From Candidatus Altarchaeota archaeon (GTDB lineage: Archaea; Altiarchaeota; Altiarchaeia; JAFGQM01): a stretch of DNA of 23,221 bases. Positions within the stretch are counted from its first letter, which is position 1, and every line of letters begins with the position of its first letter. The notes under the pieces were generated by a model. The model had not been told where the DNA came from. It ran no database searches and saw only the letters and a program-made list of their open reading frames with translations. Position numbers and translations under genes: made by a program. This document shows, in pieces, positions 14,350-22,982 of the stretch. The stretch lies in contig JAFGQM010000012.1 in assembly GCA_016935655.1 (NCBI GenBank), positions 1 to 23,221 on the forward strand, given 5' to 3'.

Positions 14350-16015
14350 CTTTCTCTATGAAATCGCAGATCCTATCTGAGGCCTTCCCATCCGTCTTGA
14401 ACAGCCTCTTGTAAAGGAAGCGCTCTGCACCCGCTTTTAGCCCCTGCCGTGTCTTCTCGTCGAATAGAGTCTTTTTGATTGCGGCTGTTAGTTGACCGGG
14501 CTTGGTTACCTGCAGCGATGCCCCCTCCTTCACCGCCCCCAAGATATCCTCCTCGACGAAATTCAGGCTTATTACCGGCTTGCCCAGGATCATGGCCTCA
14601 ATGGCCGCATTGGAGTGGTTCTGCATCAGGACGTCGCAGGCGTAGAGCAGCTCGAAGAAGTCGTGTTTCTTTAGGATCTTGGGGTGCACACCAGTCTCCT
14701 CGGAGGTCTTTTCATACAGGTCCATTAGTCCCTCGTTGGGATGGAGTTTAAGGACTAACTCAACCTCAGAAGAAAGCTCCTTTGCGGCCTTGTAAGATTC
14801 GCGTAGGGTCAGGACGCTCTCCTCCTTTGGGAGCGCATGCGTTCCTGTCGCCAACAAGATGATTTTCTTTTTCGAGTCTATCCCGAGTTTTTCGCAGGTC
14901 CTTTTCCTGTCATAGAGTTTATCCGCGTTCGCCAGGACGTCATACATGGGCTGTCCTGTCACAGCTATCGCCTTTGGAGGGTAGTTGTTTCTCCTCAGCC
15001 ATTCCTTGTCCGCGGGGCCGTAGACCAAGAGGTAGTCTGGAGTCGGCGAGAAGGGCGCCTTATAACTCAGATCCTGAGCTATCTCCCCCTTCTTGTGCTT
15101 GTAGAACCAGAGCTCATCGGAGAATGCCCCGTGTATCAGGCCGAATGTAGGGACGCCCTTTTGTTTGGCTGCGACTATAATCGCCCTTTCAGTATCTCGC
15201 GTGTCGCTTATGAACAAAACAGCATCTGGGTTTTCAATGTCAAGCATGTTCTTCATGGTCTCTATCAGTGTTATTATCTGCGGCACACGCGTCTCGAACA
15301 GGACGTCAAGGCTGGAGGATATGTACTTGGAGAGGTCATGACCCCCGAAGATGAACGTCCCTTGGACTTTTGGCCTTACCTTCCCCCAGAGTTCATTTAC
15401 TCCTTTTGTCCCATCCGAGGCCAGATTATCTATGCCATCAGGCTGGTAGCTCTCCAATGCAGTCCACCCTCTTGCCCCGGTGAGCCTTTTCCAGTCCTTG
15501 TTTATCCCGAAGGTCCTCTCCACCTTGACCAGCTCGAAACCGCGCTCCTCAAGGCGTTGCATGACCGTGTCAAGATAGACGTTCCCTATCTTGGTCTTTC
15601 CTGTTTTCTTGTCCTTCATGGGCCTCATGCTTGTGCTTTTCGCCAAGACCAGGACCCTTTTCCCGTCCTTGCTGGGCTTCTGGGGCCCCCTTCTCCTGTT
15701 CCGGGTCAGGACCCTTCTTGCGAACAGGCGCGCATCCATCAGTCTTGAATGCATCTTCGTCCTGAAGACCCTCCATTTGGCCTCGTCGTCAAACCTTTTC
15801 AGGTCCTTCCCCCTCTTTACAGCCAGGTAAAGATCGCCTATGTTGTATGGCAGATACCTTACCTTGTTGACGAACCAGTAGCCCATGAACCACCAGAGGG
15901 AGGCATCATCATATGTGAACAGCTCCTTTATGTTTTTGCCTTGGTACAACTTCCTGTCAGACCATCCGTCTACAAGTTCCCAGACCTTCGCGGTCTCAGA
16001 TCCCACAAGCCCCAT
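14339..16015 (-). CDS. GT-B-type glycosyltransferase for surface polysaccharide
   Basis: 558 residues. An N-terminal helical and basic segment (about 1-120, with RRxGP) may contact membrane; the remainder has two Rossmann-like halves. FISDTRDTERAIIVAAKQKGVPTFGLIHGAFSD (starting about 268) in the first half, and GQPMYD, LATGTHALP, ELVLKLHPNEG and the acceptor-side loop QNHSNAAIEAMILGKPVI in the second resemble the capsule/polysialic-type and UDP-GlcNAc epimerase-like families. It probably adds a sugar, perhaps the CMP-activated acid made upstream, to a lipid carrier or growing chain. The start ATG at 16015 has no strong SD. Exact donor is not visible. Confidence 0.7.
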   Translation of the reverse strand: MGLVGSETAKVWELVDGWSDRKLYQGKNIKELFTYDDASLWWFMGYWFVNKVRYLPYNIGDLYLAVKRGKDLKRFDDEAKWRVFRTKMHSRLMDARLFARRVLTRNRRRGPQKPSKDGKRVLVLAKSTSMRPMKDKKTGKTKIGNVYLDTVMQRLEERGFELVKVERTFGINKDWKRLTGARGWTALESYQPDGIDNLASDGTKGVNELWGKVRPKVQGTFIFGGHDLSKYISSSLDVLFETRVPQIITLIETMKNMLDIENPDAVLFISDTRDTERAIIVAAKQKGVPTFGLIHGAFSDELWFYKHKKGEIAQDLSYKAPFSPTPDYLLVYGPADKEWLRRNNYPPKAIAVTGQPMYDVLANADKLYDRKRTCEKLGIDSKKKIILLATGTHALPKEESVLTLRESYKAAKELSSEVELVLKLHPNEGLMDLYEKTSEETGVHPKILKKHDFFELLYACDVLMQNHSNAAIEAMILGKPVISLNFVEEDILGAVKEGASLQVTKPGQLTAAIKKTLFDEKTRQGLKAGAERFLYKRLFKTDGKASDRICDFIEKVTA

Positions 16016-16036
16016 TTATAATGAAATCCAAAAAAT

Positions 16037-17833
16037 TTAAGGAGTAGTCAAGGAGAATTTAAGGTCTTTTTCTATGACCAGCTTACCGTCCTCTGTTTTT
16101 CCACCTTCTTTGATTATCGCTAAGCATCTATTATTCCTGTAATCTACCTTTTTTATCCTGTCCTCGCTTTTCAGTTTTTCCCCGATCCTAATCCCCCCTC
16201 CGTCGAACTCATAAGCCCTGGTTATCTCGGTTTTTTCCAGCTCCTTCCCGTCCCTCTTCGCCGGCCTGAGAACGAACCTCACACTGTCTTTGCCCAGGGT
16301 GGTTTTCGAGTCGGTGCTCCATTGGGAGGTGTAGACATTCCCCAGCTCGTCCAGGTATCTCCCGAGTATGTGCCTTATGGGATAGTTTAAGGAAAACAGT
16401 ATATTACCTGCGCGCAGCTCTGCCCACGCCTTGTACAGCCTTCTCGAGCAGTCCCTGCCGTTTTCCTCCATGAACTCCCTGGTTTCTTTTACGACCCCCC
16501 GGGAGGGCAGATGCAAAACGAAGTTGTTGTCTATCTGGTCTTTCCACTCGTCCATGTCGAGTAGGTTCCTCCACCCCCCTTCCCTAGTCCCGAGATAGAC
16601 CATGCTCCCGCCACCAATCGACCCGCCGAAGCTGATGTTCATTGGCTTTTTCCTGCCTCTTAGGATGACACAATAATCCTCGTTCTCGAATTTCACGACC
16701 CCGGATTCCTTAAAATAAGAAAGCTGTTTGCCAGGCAGGGGAACCGGTTCCAGGGGAACGTCCTCGATGACCTTAGCCGCCCACGCAGCATGCGCATTCC
16801 AGAATATCCTGCACTTGTAGTTCTGCTGCTTCCCAAGATGGCTCGTAATCCCGCCGTCCTTCAGCTGGTGCCTCAGCAGCTGATTGAAAGACAAGGCAGC
16901 ATATCTCCTGTATAACGGGTCCCCCTCCCTCTCATAGCCCCTCACCAAGTTGTATATGTCGAACGGATTGCTCCCCACCTCGTACTTCGACTCCCAGTAC
17001 CATCTCTTCGCCTCGAAATTCATCTCCCTTATGCCGTCTGGATGCGTGATGCCTATCTGGAAGTCCACCCCCTTTTTAATCTTGTCGGTCCACCACTTCA
17101 CCCCCATCTTCTCCATGGCATCGATTGCAAAGGCGACATGGCGGGAGTGGTAGTAGGAGGTTATGTCACTGTCGCCTATGTGCGTGTTCTCCTCCTTGTT
17201 GAAGGGATAAGGCAGATAGGGGAACGACCCATCAGAGTTCTGCTCCTTAAACGACCTTTCTAGAGTCTCCAAGACTGCGGACTTCCAGGACTTCTCATTG
17301 AAGATCCTGTAAGCTGCGGCCAGGCCTGTGCAGCCCCACAGCCTCTGGTTTATGAAGTTCTCCTCCGGGCATTTCCTTATCAGGTAAGTGTCTGAAACCT
17401 TGAATATGCAGTCTTTTATGCGTTCCACTTCATCCGCGCTAAGCTTGTCTGAGAACCTGTCAAGGAAAAAACACAATGAGTCTATGCATGCCCCGGCGTC
17501 TATCAGATTGTTGCTGGCATTCCGGGCATCGAAGTTACCGGGGTAGAACACCCATACGCCGTCCTCCCGTTTCCTTAAATTCCCCAGTGTCCTCTCGACC
17601 CTTTTTTTCGCCTTTTCAAAATAGGCCTCGTCCTTGGTGAGCTCATACAGTTTCGAGTCTATTATCACCGAGTAGACGTTCTTGCCAGTATGCTCTACAT
17701 GATGCTTGTAGCATTTAAGCATCCCCTGACTGTCTGTCCGGTCCCAAAGATAATCAGAGATGCCCTTCAGAAACCTAATCCTTGAATCATTCCGGTCCAT
17801 CAAATAGTGGATAATTAACGGGTCAAAACTCAC
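16037..17833 (-). CDS. (alpha/alpha)-toroid protein, possible glycan lyase or hydrolase
   Basis: 598 residues. The first 360 or so form repeated amphipathic helices (an alpha/alpha toroid) with conserved aromatic and polar loops such as NFINQRLWGCTG, SYYHSRHVAFA and IFWNAHAAWAAK; the C-terminal third is beta-rich with VVKFENEDYCVILRGRKK. This two-part plan matches the heparinase II/III and chondroitin/alginate lyase architectures. No signal peptide is seen, so a cytoplasmic or non-classically exported protein acting on precursor glycan or on turnover is implied. GTG start; the frame also has an ATG at 17800. Family call is by fold pattern, so only moderate. Confidence 0.5.
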   Translation of the reverse strand: MSFDPLIIHYLMDRNDSRIRFLKGISDYLWDRTDSQGMLKCYKHHVEHTGKNVYSVIIDSKLYELTKDEAYFEKAKKRVERTLGNLRKREDGVWVFYPGNFDARNASNNLIDAGACIDSLCFFLDRFSDKLSADEVERIKDCIFKVSDTYLIRKCPEENFINQRLWGCTGLAAAYRIFNEKSWKSAVLETLERSFKEQNSDGSFPYLPYPFNKEENTHIGDSDITSYYHSRHVAFAIDAMEKMGVKWWTDKIKKGVDFQIGITHPDGIREMNFEAKRWYWESKYEVGSNPFDIYNLVRGYEREGDPLYRRYAALSFNQLLRHQLKDGGITSHLGKQQNYKCRIFWNAHAAWAAKVIEDVPLEPVPLPGKQLSYFKESGVVKFENEDYCVILRGRKKPMNISFGGSIGGGSMVYLGTREGGWRNLLDMDEWKDQIDNNFVLHLPSRGVVKETREFMEENGRDCSRRLYKAWAELRAGNILFSLNYPIRHILGRYLDELGNVYTSQWSTDSKTTLGKDSVRFVLRPAKRDGKELEKTEITRAYEFDGGGIRIGEKLKSEDRIKKVDYRNNRCLAIIKEGGKTEDGKLVIEKDLKFSLTTP

Positions 17834-17841
17834 AAATAGAC

Positions 17842-18228
17842 CTATGCTCTCATCAGCAGGTAGACCCCGCCGATTATCATGAAAATCCCGAACCAGTTTA
17901 TCAGCATAAGGCGGTTCTCATGCAGGACGAACTGCCCCACCAGGGCAGTAAGCACGTAGCCAAGGCTCAATAACGGATAGGCAATGCTCATCTCCATCTT
18001 TGACAGTATGCCCAGCCAGAATACCACTGACATGGCATATAGGGCTACTCCGAAGAAGACCCACTTGTTGGTGAACATCCTGACTATGTTGTCAGGCGAT
18101 ACTAAACTCGCTGTATCGTTCACTTCGCCCAAGGACTTCATGCCCACCCTCATGCTGGTCTGGCCGACTACCGCGACCCCGATCGCCAATGCGACCCAGA
18201 GATATACTATCATCCTTACCTTTTTCAT
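17842..18228 (-). CDS. four-helix EamA/SMR-type membrane protein, ArnE/ArnF-like
   Basis: 128 residues with four predicted membrane helices near 6-26, 56-76, 80-101 and 106-126. The third helix contains AYPLLSLGYVLTALV and ends in LHE, similar to ArnE-type flippase subunits that move undecaprenyl-phosphate aminoarabinose. Here it most likely flips a lipid-linked sugar, next to the transferase. Paralogous SMR multidrug exporters share the fold, but the neighbours favour glycan transport. It sits 25 bp downstream of the dehydrogenase and 8 bp ahead of the toroid gene. Confidence 0.7.
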   Translation of the reverse strand: MKKVRMIVYLWVALAIGVAVVGQTSMRVGMKSLGEVNDTASLVSPDNIVRMFTNKWVFFGVALYAMSVVFWLGILSKMEMSIAYPLLSLGYVLTALVGQFVLHENRLMLINWFGIFMIIGGVYLLMRA

Positions 18229-18253
18229 TTAGTTTATTTAAGGAAAAACAGGA

Positions 18254-19567
18254 TTAAAACCTTCCAAAACCTATTCCAAAATAGTCTATGCCCGCTTCTT
18301 TTGCCTTTTCCGGATCCATAATCCTCCTGCCGTCGATGACCACAGGTTTCTTCATGTTCTTGACAAAGACTGAAGGGTCTACTTTGAACTCCTTCCAGTC
18401 CGTTACAATAAGACAGGCATCGGCGTCCTTTATGCACTCCTCCATGCTGCGCGCATAGGCGATATTACAGCCCACCACCCTTTCAAAATTCTCCTTCGCT
18501 ACGGAGTCGTACGCGAACACCCCTGCCTTCTTTTCAACAAGCCTTTTCACAATCTTCAAGGAGGGCGCCTCCCTTACGTCATCCGTCCCGGGTTTGAAGG
18601 CAAGACCTAAGACCGCTATCTTTTTGCCTTTCACATCCCCGATTTTCCCTTCAAGGGCTTCCACCATGTGTTCAGCCTGCCTCTTGTTCACCTCAAGCGC
18701 GCTGTTGAGCATTTTGGTCTCATATCCCTCCCTTTTCGCTAGTTCTACAAGGGCCTTTACGTCTTTTGGAAAACATGAACCTCCCCATCCCGCTCCAGCC
18801 TGCAGGAAATACGGGCTTATCCGGTGGTCCAGCCCGATTCCCCTGGCCACATCCACAACATCCGTACCCACTTTCTCGCAGATGTTTGCCATTTCGTTTA
18901 TGTAGGATATCTTCGTTGCTAGGAAGGCATTGGAAGCATATTTTATCATCTCTGCAGTCCTTAAGTCGGTCTTCAGCTTGGGGCATCCGAACTCTTCATA
19001 GAGCTTTTCCAGAACAGATGCGGCCTTCTCGTCCTGCGCGCCGATTACTATCCTGTCAGGCTTCATGAAGTCGTCTATGGCCTTCCCCTCCCTCAGGAAC
19101 TCCGGGTTCATGGCCACGCCAAAGTCCTTTCCCGCCTTCTTGCCGGAGTTTTTCTCCAGTATCGGCAAAACGACCGAATCCGTGGTCCCGGGGATGACAG
19201 TGGATTTGACTACCACAACATGGTACCCTTTCTTCTTTGCCAGGGCCTTCCCGATGTCTTCTGCGGCAGATTCTATATACTTGAGGTCTATGCCGCCCTC
19301 TGGTGCATCAGGCGTCCCCACAGCGATGAAAGTAACCTCCGAGTTCAAGACCGCAGACTCCGTATCAGTGGTCGCGCGCAGGCTCTTGCCCACGTGCTTT
19401 TTAAGCAAATCTTCCAAACCCTCCTCATATATGGGCGTCTCCCCCCCGTTGATCTTCTGGACCTTCTCTTTGATGACGTCCACACAGGTCACATCGTTCT
19501 TCAGCTCTGCGAAGCATGAGCCGGTTATAAGACCTACGTAGCCCACCCCGATTATGCTTACCTTCAT
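18254..19567 (-). CDS. UDP-glucose/UDP-HexNAc 6-dehydrogenase
   Basis: NAD-dependent four-electron oxidation of a UDP-hexose to the uronic acid. 437 residues: Rossmann motif IIGVGYVGLITG at 5-16, AVGTPDAP at 82-89, central helix domain, and the catalytic cysteine Cys265 in GWGGSCFPKD; the C-terminal UDP-binding domain follows with LGLAFKPGTDDVREAPS. It is the first gene of the minus run 19567-14339 and provides UDP-GlcA or UDP-HexNAc uronate for the surface polysaccharide. Substrate (UDP-Glc versus UDP-GlcNAc/ManNAc) cannot be separated here. Length is normal. Confidence 0.92.
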   Translation of the reverse strand: MKVSIIGVGYVGLITGSCFAELKNDVTCVDVIKEKVQKINGGETPIYEEGLEDLLKKHVGKSLRATTDTESAVLNSEVTFIAVGTPDAPEGGIDLKYIESAAEDIGKALAKKKGYHVVVVKSTVIPGTTDSVVLPILEKNSGKKAGKDFGVAMNPEFLREGKAIDDFMKPDRIVIGAQDEKAASVLEKLYEEFGCPKLKTDLRTAEMIKYASNAFLATKISYINEMANICEKVGTDVVDVARGIGLDHRISPYFLQAGAGWGGSCFPKDVKALVELAKREGYETKMLNSALEVNKRQAEHMVEALEGKIGDVKGKKIAVLGLAFKPGTDDVREAPSLKIVKRLVEKKAGVFAYDSVAKENFERVVGCNIAYARSMEECIKDADACLIVTDWKEFKVDPSVFVKNMKKPVVIDGRRIMDPEKAKEAGIDYFGIGFGRF

Positions 19568-19592
19568 GATAGTCTTATATTTGAAGTATCAG

Positions 19593-19603
19593 GATAAAAT
19601 ATG
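19593..19603 (-). promoter_or_regulatory. TATA box for the dehydrogenase operon
   Basis: Minus-strand CATATTTTATC centred near 19598, about 30 bp upstream of the ATG at 19567, so the transcript would be leaderless or nearly so. Confidence 0.5.
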
Positions 19604-19636
19604 CAAGGATTACCGTAAAACAGCGCAAAACAAATC

Positions 19637-19645
19637 TTTTTATGC
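19637..19645 (+). promoter_or_regulatory. TATA box for rpl10e
   Basis: TTTTTATGC, about 40 bp upstream of the ATG at 19685; a start site near 19668 would leave a leader of about 17 nt. It is within 45 bp of the divergent dehydrogenase promoter. Confidence 0.55.
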
Positions 19646-19684
19646 TCGTATCTTCTAATAAGCACCTGATTTTTATCAATCAAA

Positions 19685-20227
19685 ATGGGTCTTAGACGAG
19701 CAAAGTGCTATAAGTGGGATTCTCCGGCTTTCACCAGGATCTCCAACAACCCTGCCGATTCCTTTGTGACAGGAATCCCGGGTTCGAAGATCATAAGGTT
19801 TGACATGGGAGACCCAAACGAAGACTGGGATGTGCAGGTAGACTTGATCTCCAGCGAGGACATCCAGCTCAGGCATAACTCTCTTGAGGCTGCCAGGCAG
19901 ACGGCCAACAGGCACGTGGAAAAAAACTTGGGAAAACACGGCTTCTACTTCAAGGTCCGTGTCTTCCCCCACCATATAATGAGGGAGAACAAGATGGCCA
20001 CGGGTGCCGGTGCCGACAGGGTCCAGACAGGCATGCGCCAGTCCTTTGGGAAGCCAGTGGGCAAGGCCGCAAGGGTGAAAAAGGACCAAGTCGTCATGTC
20101 AATCTATGTAAAAGAGGACAAGACCGACGTCGCTAAAGAGGCTCTAAGGCGCGCGCGCATGAAGTTCCCCTGTTCGATGAGGACTGAGATCATCCAGCTC
20201 AAAGAGGCTCCAGCCGACGCTCAATAA
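19685..20227 (+). CDS. rpl10e: large-subunit ribosomal protein L10e
   Basis: Archaeal/eukaryotic-type L10e (L16 family), 180 residues, a normal length. The archaeal pattern is unmistakable: MGLRRAKCYKW at the start, FVTGIPGSKI, HVEKNLGKHGFYFKVRVFPH, RENKMATGAGADR (loop near the tRNA), GKPVGKAARV and a C-terminal ARMKFPCSMRTEI. Its presence is the main proof that the window is archaeal. It is the only housekeeping translation gene here and is flanked by glycan and ion-pump genes, so not part of a ribosomal operon. Its last 29 bp overlap the 3' end of the convergent ATPase gene. Confidence 0.97.
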   Translation: MGLRRAKCYKWDSPAFTRISNNPADSFVTGIPGSKIIRFDMGDPNEDWDVQVDLISSEDIQLRHNSLEAARQTANRHVEKNLGKHGFYFKVRVFPHHIMRENKMATGAGADRVQTGMRQSFGKPVGKAARVKKDQVVMSIYVKEDKTDVAKEALRRARMKFPCSMRTEIIQLKEAPADAQ

Positions 20228-22871
20228 CCTTCCATATCTCCACAGCCACAAACACGCTCATAGACAGGACTAATATCTTTACCCAATCCATGATCTCCAA
20301 CGGGGTGGTTTCAAACGCCGAGTTCAGGAAGGGCATGTAAACCACAGCCACCTGTAGGATTATGGAGACGCCCACGGTCAGCAACAGATACCTGTTCTTA
20401 AGGAAACCCACTTTGAACAGGGATTGTTTTACAGACCTGGCGTTGAAGACGTTAACCATCTCAAACATCATGAGCGTGGTGAAAGCCATTGTCTGCGCCT
20501 TTATCAGCCCGTTCTCGAGCTCGCTGTTGAAGACCCATAGAGTGCCCAGGGTTATGACTATGCCCACGACAATTATAGTCCTCAACATAGTCTTTGAGAA
20601 GACGCCCTCGCCCTTTGCCCGGGGTTTCCCCTTCATGATGCCCTTTTCCGGAGGATCAATACCCAAAGCCAATGCAGGCAGGCCGTCAGTCACCAAGTTT
20701 ACCCATAGTATCTGGACAGGCAATAATGGCAAAATCGCCTCTCCCGAGGAGAAAATAAGTATCGCAGTGAATATTATGAGCACTTCAGCTATGTTGCTCG
20801 ACAACAAAAACAAGACGAACTTCCTGATGTTGTTGAATATTATCCTCCCCTGCTCCACCGCGTTGACGATAGTGGAGAAGTTGTCATCTGCCAGGACCAT
20901 GCTGCCCGCTTCCTTCGTGACCTCAGTCCCGGTTATCCCCATGGCGACCCCTATATCCGCCTTTTTTAGAGCAGGCGCATCATTCACCCCATCGCCGGTC
21001 ATGGCCACTATATGCCCGTTCTTTTGCAGGGCCTTGACAATCCTCAGCTTGTGCTCCGGGTTCACGCGCGCGAACACAGCTATCTTATCCACTCTCTTGG
21101 CCAGTACATCATCGCTCATCTCGTCCAGTTGCTTTCCAGTCACCACATCATACTTCCCGTCGATTATGCCCAACTCCCTTGCTATCGCCTTTGCTGTGAC
21201 CTCATAATCGCCGGTTATCATCTTTACGTCTATGCCCTCTTGCTTAGCTGTCTTTATGGACTCCTTGCATTCCGGCCTGGGCGGGTCGATCATACCCATC
21301 ATCCCCAAGAAAACGAGATCCTTTTCAGCCTTGTCAAGATCCTCGTCTGGCTTCAGCTCCCTGAAGGCAAAACCCAAGACCCTTAGGGCTCCTTCTGCCA
21401 TTTCATTGTTTTTTGCCAGTATCCTCTCCCTCTCCCTTTTGTCGAGCTTGATTATCCTGCCATTCTTGTATATGGAATTGCATAGGCTCAGGACGATTTC
21501 GACCCCACCCTTGGTGTATACGACATTCCTCCCGTTGGCCTTGTTCACGGTGGACATCCGCTTCCTCTCAGAGTCGAATTGTATCTCATACGCCCTGTGG
21601 AACTTCTCCTCCGTCTCCTCCTTCTTCATACCCCCCTTCTCGCCGGCTATCAGGATGGCCAGTTCTGTCGGGTCCCCTACGTTCTCGCCATCGCCTAGGG
21701 TCGCATTGTTGCATAGCACGCCAGCCTTCAGGATGGTCGCCAAGCCCGGTGGCGCGCTGTTCCTGGGCCTTTCCCTTACGCTGAAGGTCCCTTTCTTGTC
21801 ATATCCGGAACCGGATACCTCGACGTCCAAATCATCCACGAAGATCCGGGTCACAGTCATCTCGTTTTTGGTCAGCGTGCCTGTTTTATCAGTGCAGATA
21901 ACATCACAGCTCCCCAGTGTCTCAACTGCCGGGAGCTTTCTTACGATGGCGTTCCTTTTCGCCATCTTCTGGGTACCGATGGCCAGAGCCATCGTAACCA
22001 CAGCTGGCAGCCCTTCGGGTATGGCGGCCACGGCCAGGGCCACAGCAGTCAGGAACATAAGAGTTACGTTTTCAGGACTGAACCCGTCCTCTATGACCCC
22101 CACGGTGAAGATGACCCCGCATATGACCAGTATCAGGATGCCAAGCTGCTTGCCCAATACGGCCAGCCTCTTCTGCAGGGGTGTGTCCTCCCTCTTTGTG
22201 GCCTGTACCAAACCGGCGATCTTCCCCAACTCAGTCTTCATGCCCGTCTCTACGACTACAGCCCTGCCCTTCCCGTATGTGATTATCGTCCCAGCGTGTA
22301 ACATGTTCCTTCTGTCGCCAAGAGAGGCCCCCTCCTTCAACGGCTCGGTGCTCTTGTCCACAGCCACGGATTCCCCGGTCAGCGCAGCCTCGTCCACCTT
22401 CAGGTTCAAGGACCTCATTATGCGCGCATCCGCGGGTATCTTATCCCCCATCTCCAGGGCGATTATATCACCGGGCACGAGCTCCTTGCTCGGTATCTTT
22501 ATTTCCCTGCCCCCCCTTACCACCGTGGCATAAGGAGTAGTCAACTTTTGAAGGGCCTCCAGTGACTTTTCGGCTCGGTATTCCTGTACAAATCCAAGGA
22601 TCGCGTTCAGAATGACTATTATGAGGATCACAACGGCATCCAGCACCTCGCCTATCGCGAATGATACAACAGTCGCTATAACTAGAATCAAAATCAGGAA
22701 ATTCCTGAATTGATTTAAGAATAGGGTCAAAGGGCTTTCCTTTTTTTCCTGCCTTAGCTCGTTAGAGCCAAACTTCTCAAGGCGCTTTGTTGCCTCTTCC
22801 TTAGACAATCCATCTTCAGACGATCCCAGTTTCTTCAGAACCTCTGAGCAACCCAAGCAGTAGTATTCCAT
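20199..22871 (-). CDS. SERCA-type calcium-transporting P-type ATPase
   Basis: 890 residues, P2A-like. Cytosolic actuator motif TGES at 165-168, phosphorylated Asp328 in CDKTGTLT, GDGVNDAPAL in the hinge. The transport helices match calcium pumps: PEGLPA in M4, SSNIAEV in M5 and WVNLVTDG in M6 provide the Asn, Glu, Thr and Asp cation ligands. It should export calcium (or manganese) from the cell with ATP. No regulatory N-terminal metal-binding domain is seen, although the N-terminus has a CLGC pair, which is unusual. The start at 22871 follows GGTGGGGG with almost no spacer; a single gene with its own promoter. The Ca versus Mn choice rests on homology. Confidence 0.92.
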   Translation of the reverse strand: MEYYCLGCSEVLKKLGSSEDGLSKEEATKRLEKFGSNELRQEKKESPLTLFLNQFRNFLILILVIATVVSFAIGEVLDAVVILIIVILNAILGFVQEYRAEKSLEALQKLTTPYATVVRGGREIKIPSKELVPGDIIALEMGDKIPADARIMRSLNLKVDEAALTGESVAVDKSTEPLKEGASLGDRRNMLHAGTIITYGKGRAVVVETGMKTELGKIAGLVQATKREDTPLQKRLAVLGKQLGILILVICGVIFTVGVIEDGFSPENVTLMFLTAVALAVAAIPEGLPAVVTMALAIGTQKMAKRNAIVRKLPAVETLGSCDVICTDKTGTLTKNEMTVTRIFVDDLDVEVSGSGYDKKGTFSVRERPRNSAPPGLATILKAGVLCNNATLGDGENVGDPTELAILIAGEKGGMKKEETEEKFHRAYEIQFDSERKRMSTVNKANGRNVVYTKGGVEIVLSLCNSIYKNGRIIKLDKRERERILAKNNEMAEGALRVLGFAFRELKPDEDLDKAEKDLVFLGMMGMIDPPRPECKESIKTAKQEGIDVKMITGDYEVTAKAIARELGIIDGKYDVVTGKQLDEMSDDVLAKRVDKIAVFARVNPEHKLRIVKALQKNGHIVAMTGDGVNDAPALKKADIGVAMGITGTEVTKEAGSMVLADDNFSTIVNAVEQGRIIFNNIRKFVLFLLSSNIAEVLIIFTAILIFSSGEAILPLLPVQILWVNLVTDGLPALALGIDPPEKGIMKGKPRAKGEGVFSKTMLRTIIVVGIVITLGTLWVFNSELENGLIKAQTMAFTTLMMFEMVNVFNARSVKQSLFKVGFLKNRYLLLTVGVSIILQVAVVYMPFLNSAFETTPLEIMDWVKILVLSMSVFVAVEIWKVIERRLEPL

Positions 22872-22917
22872 CCCCCACCCGAAATCAACCCTCTAGTTTA
22901 TGGATACTCGAATTAAA

Positions 22918-22929
22918 GTTTTTATACCT
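22918..22929. promoter_or_regulatory. shared TATA element for divergent genes
   Basis: The plus strand reads AGTTTTTATACC. On the minus strand it is GGTATAAAAACT, about 50 bp ahead of the ATPase ATG; on the plus strand TTTTTATA lies about 60 bp ahead of the exported-protein ATG. It is the only strong TATA-like sequence in this 111-bp gap, so it may serve both, or each gene may have a weaker one. Confidence 0.55.
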
Positions 22930-22982
22930 AGTTCCATTCACATTCACAGTGTTTGGGGACGAAAAAACAGCCCTGGGGAATA

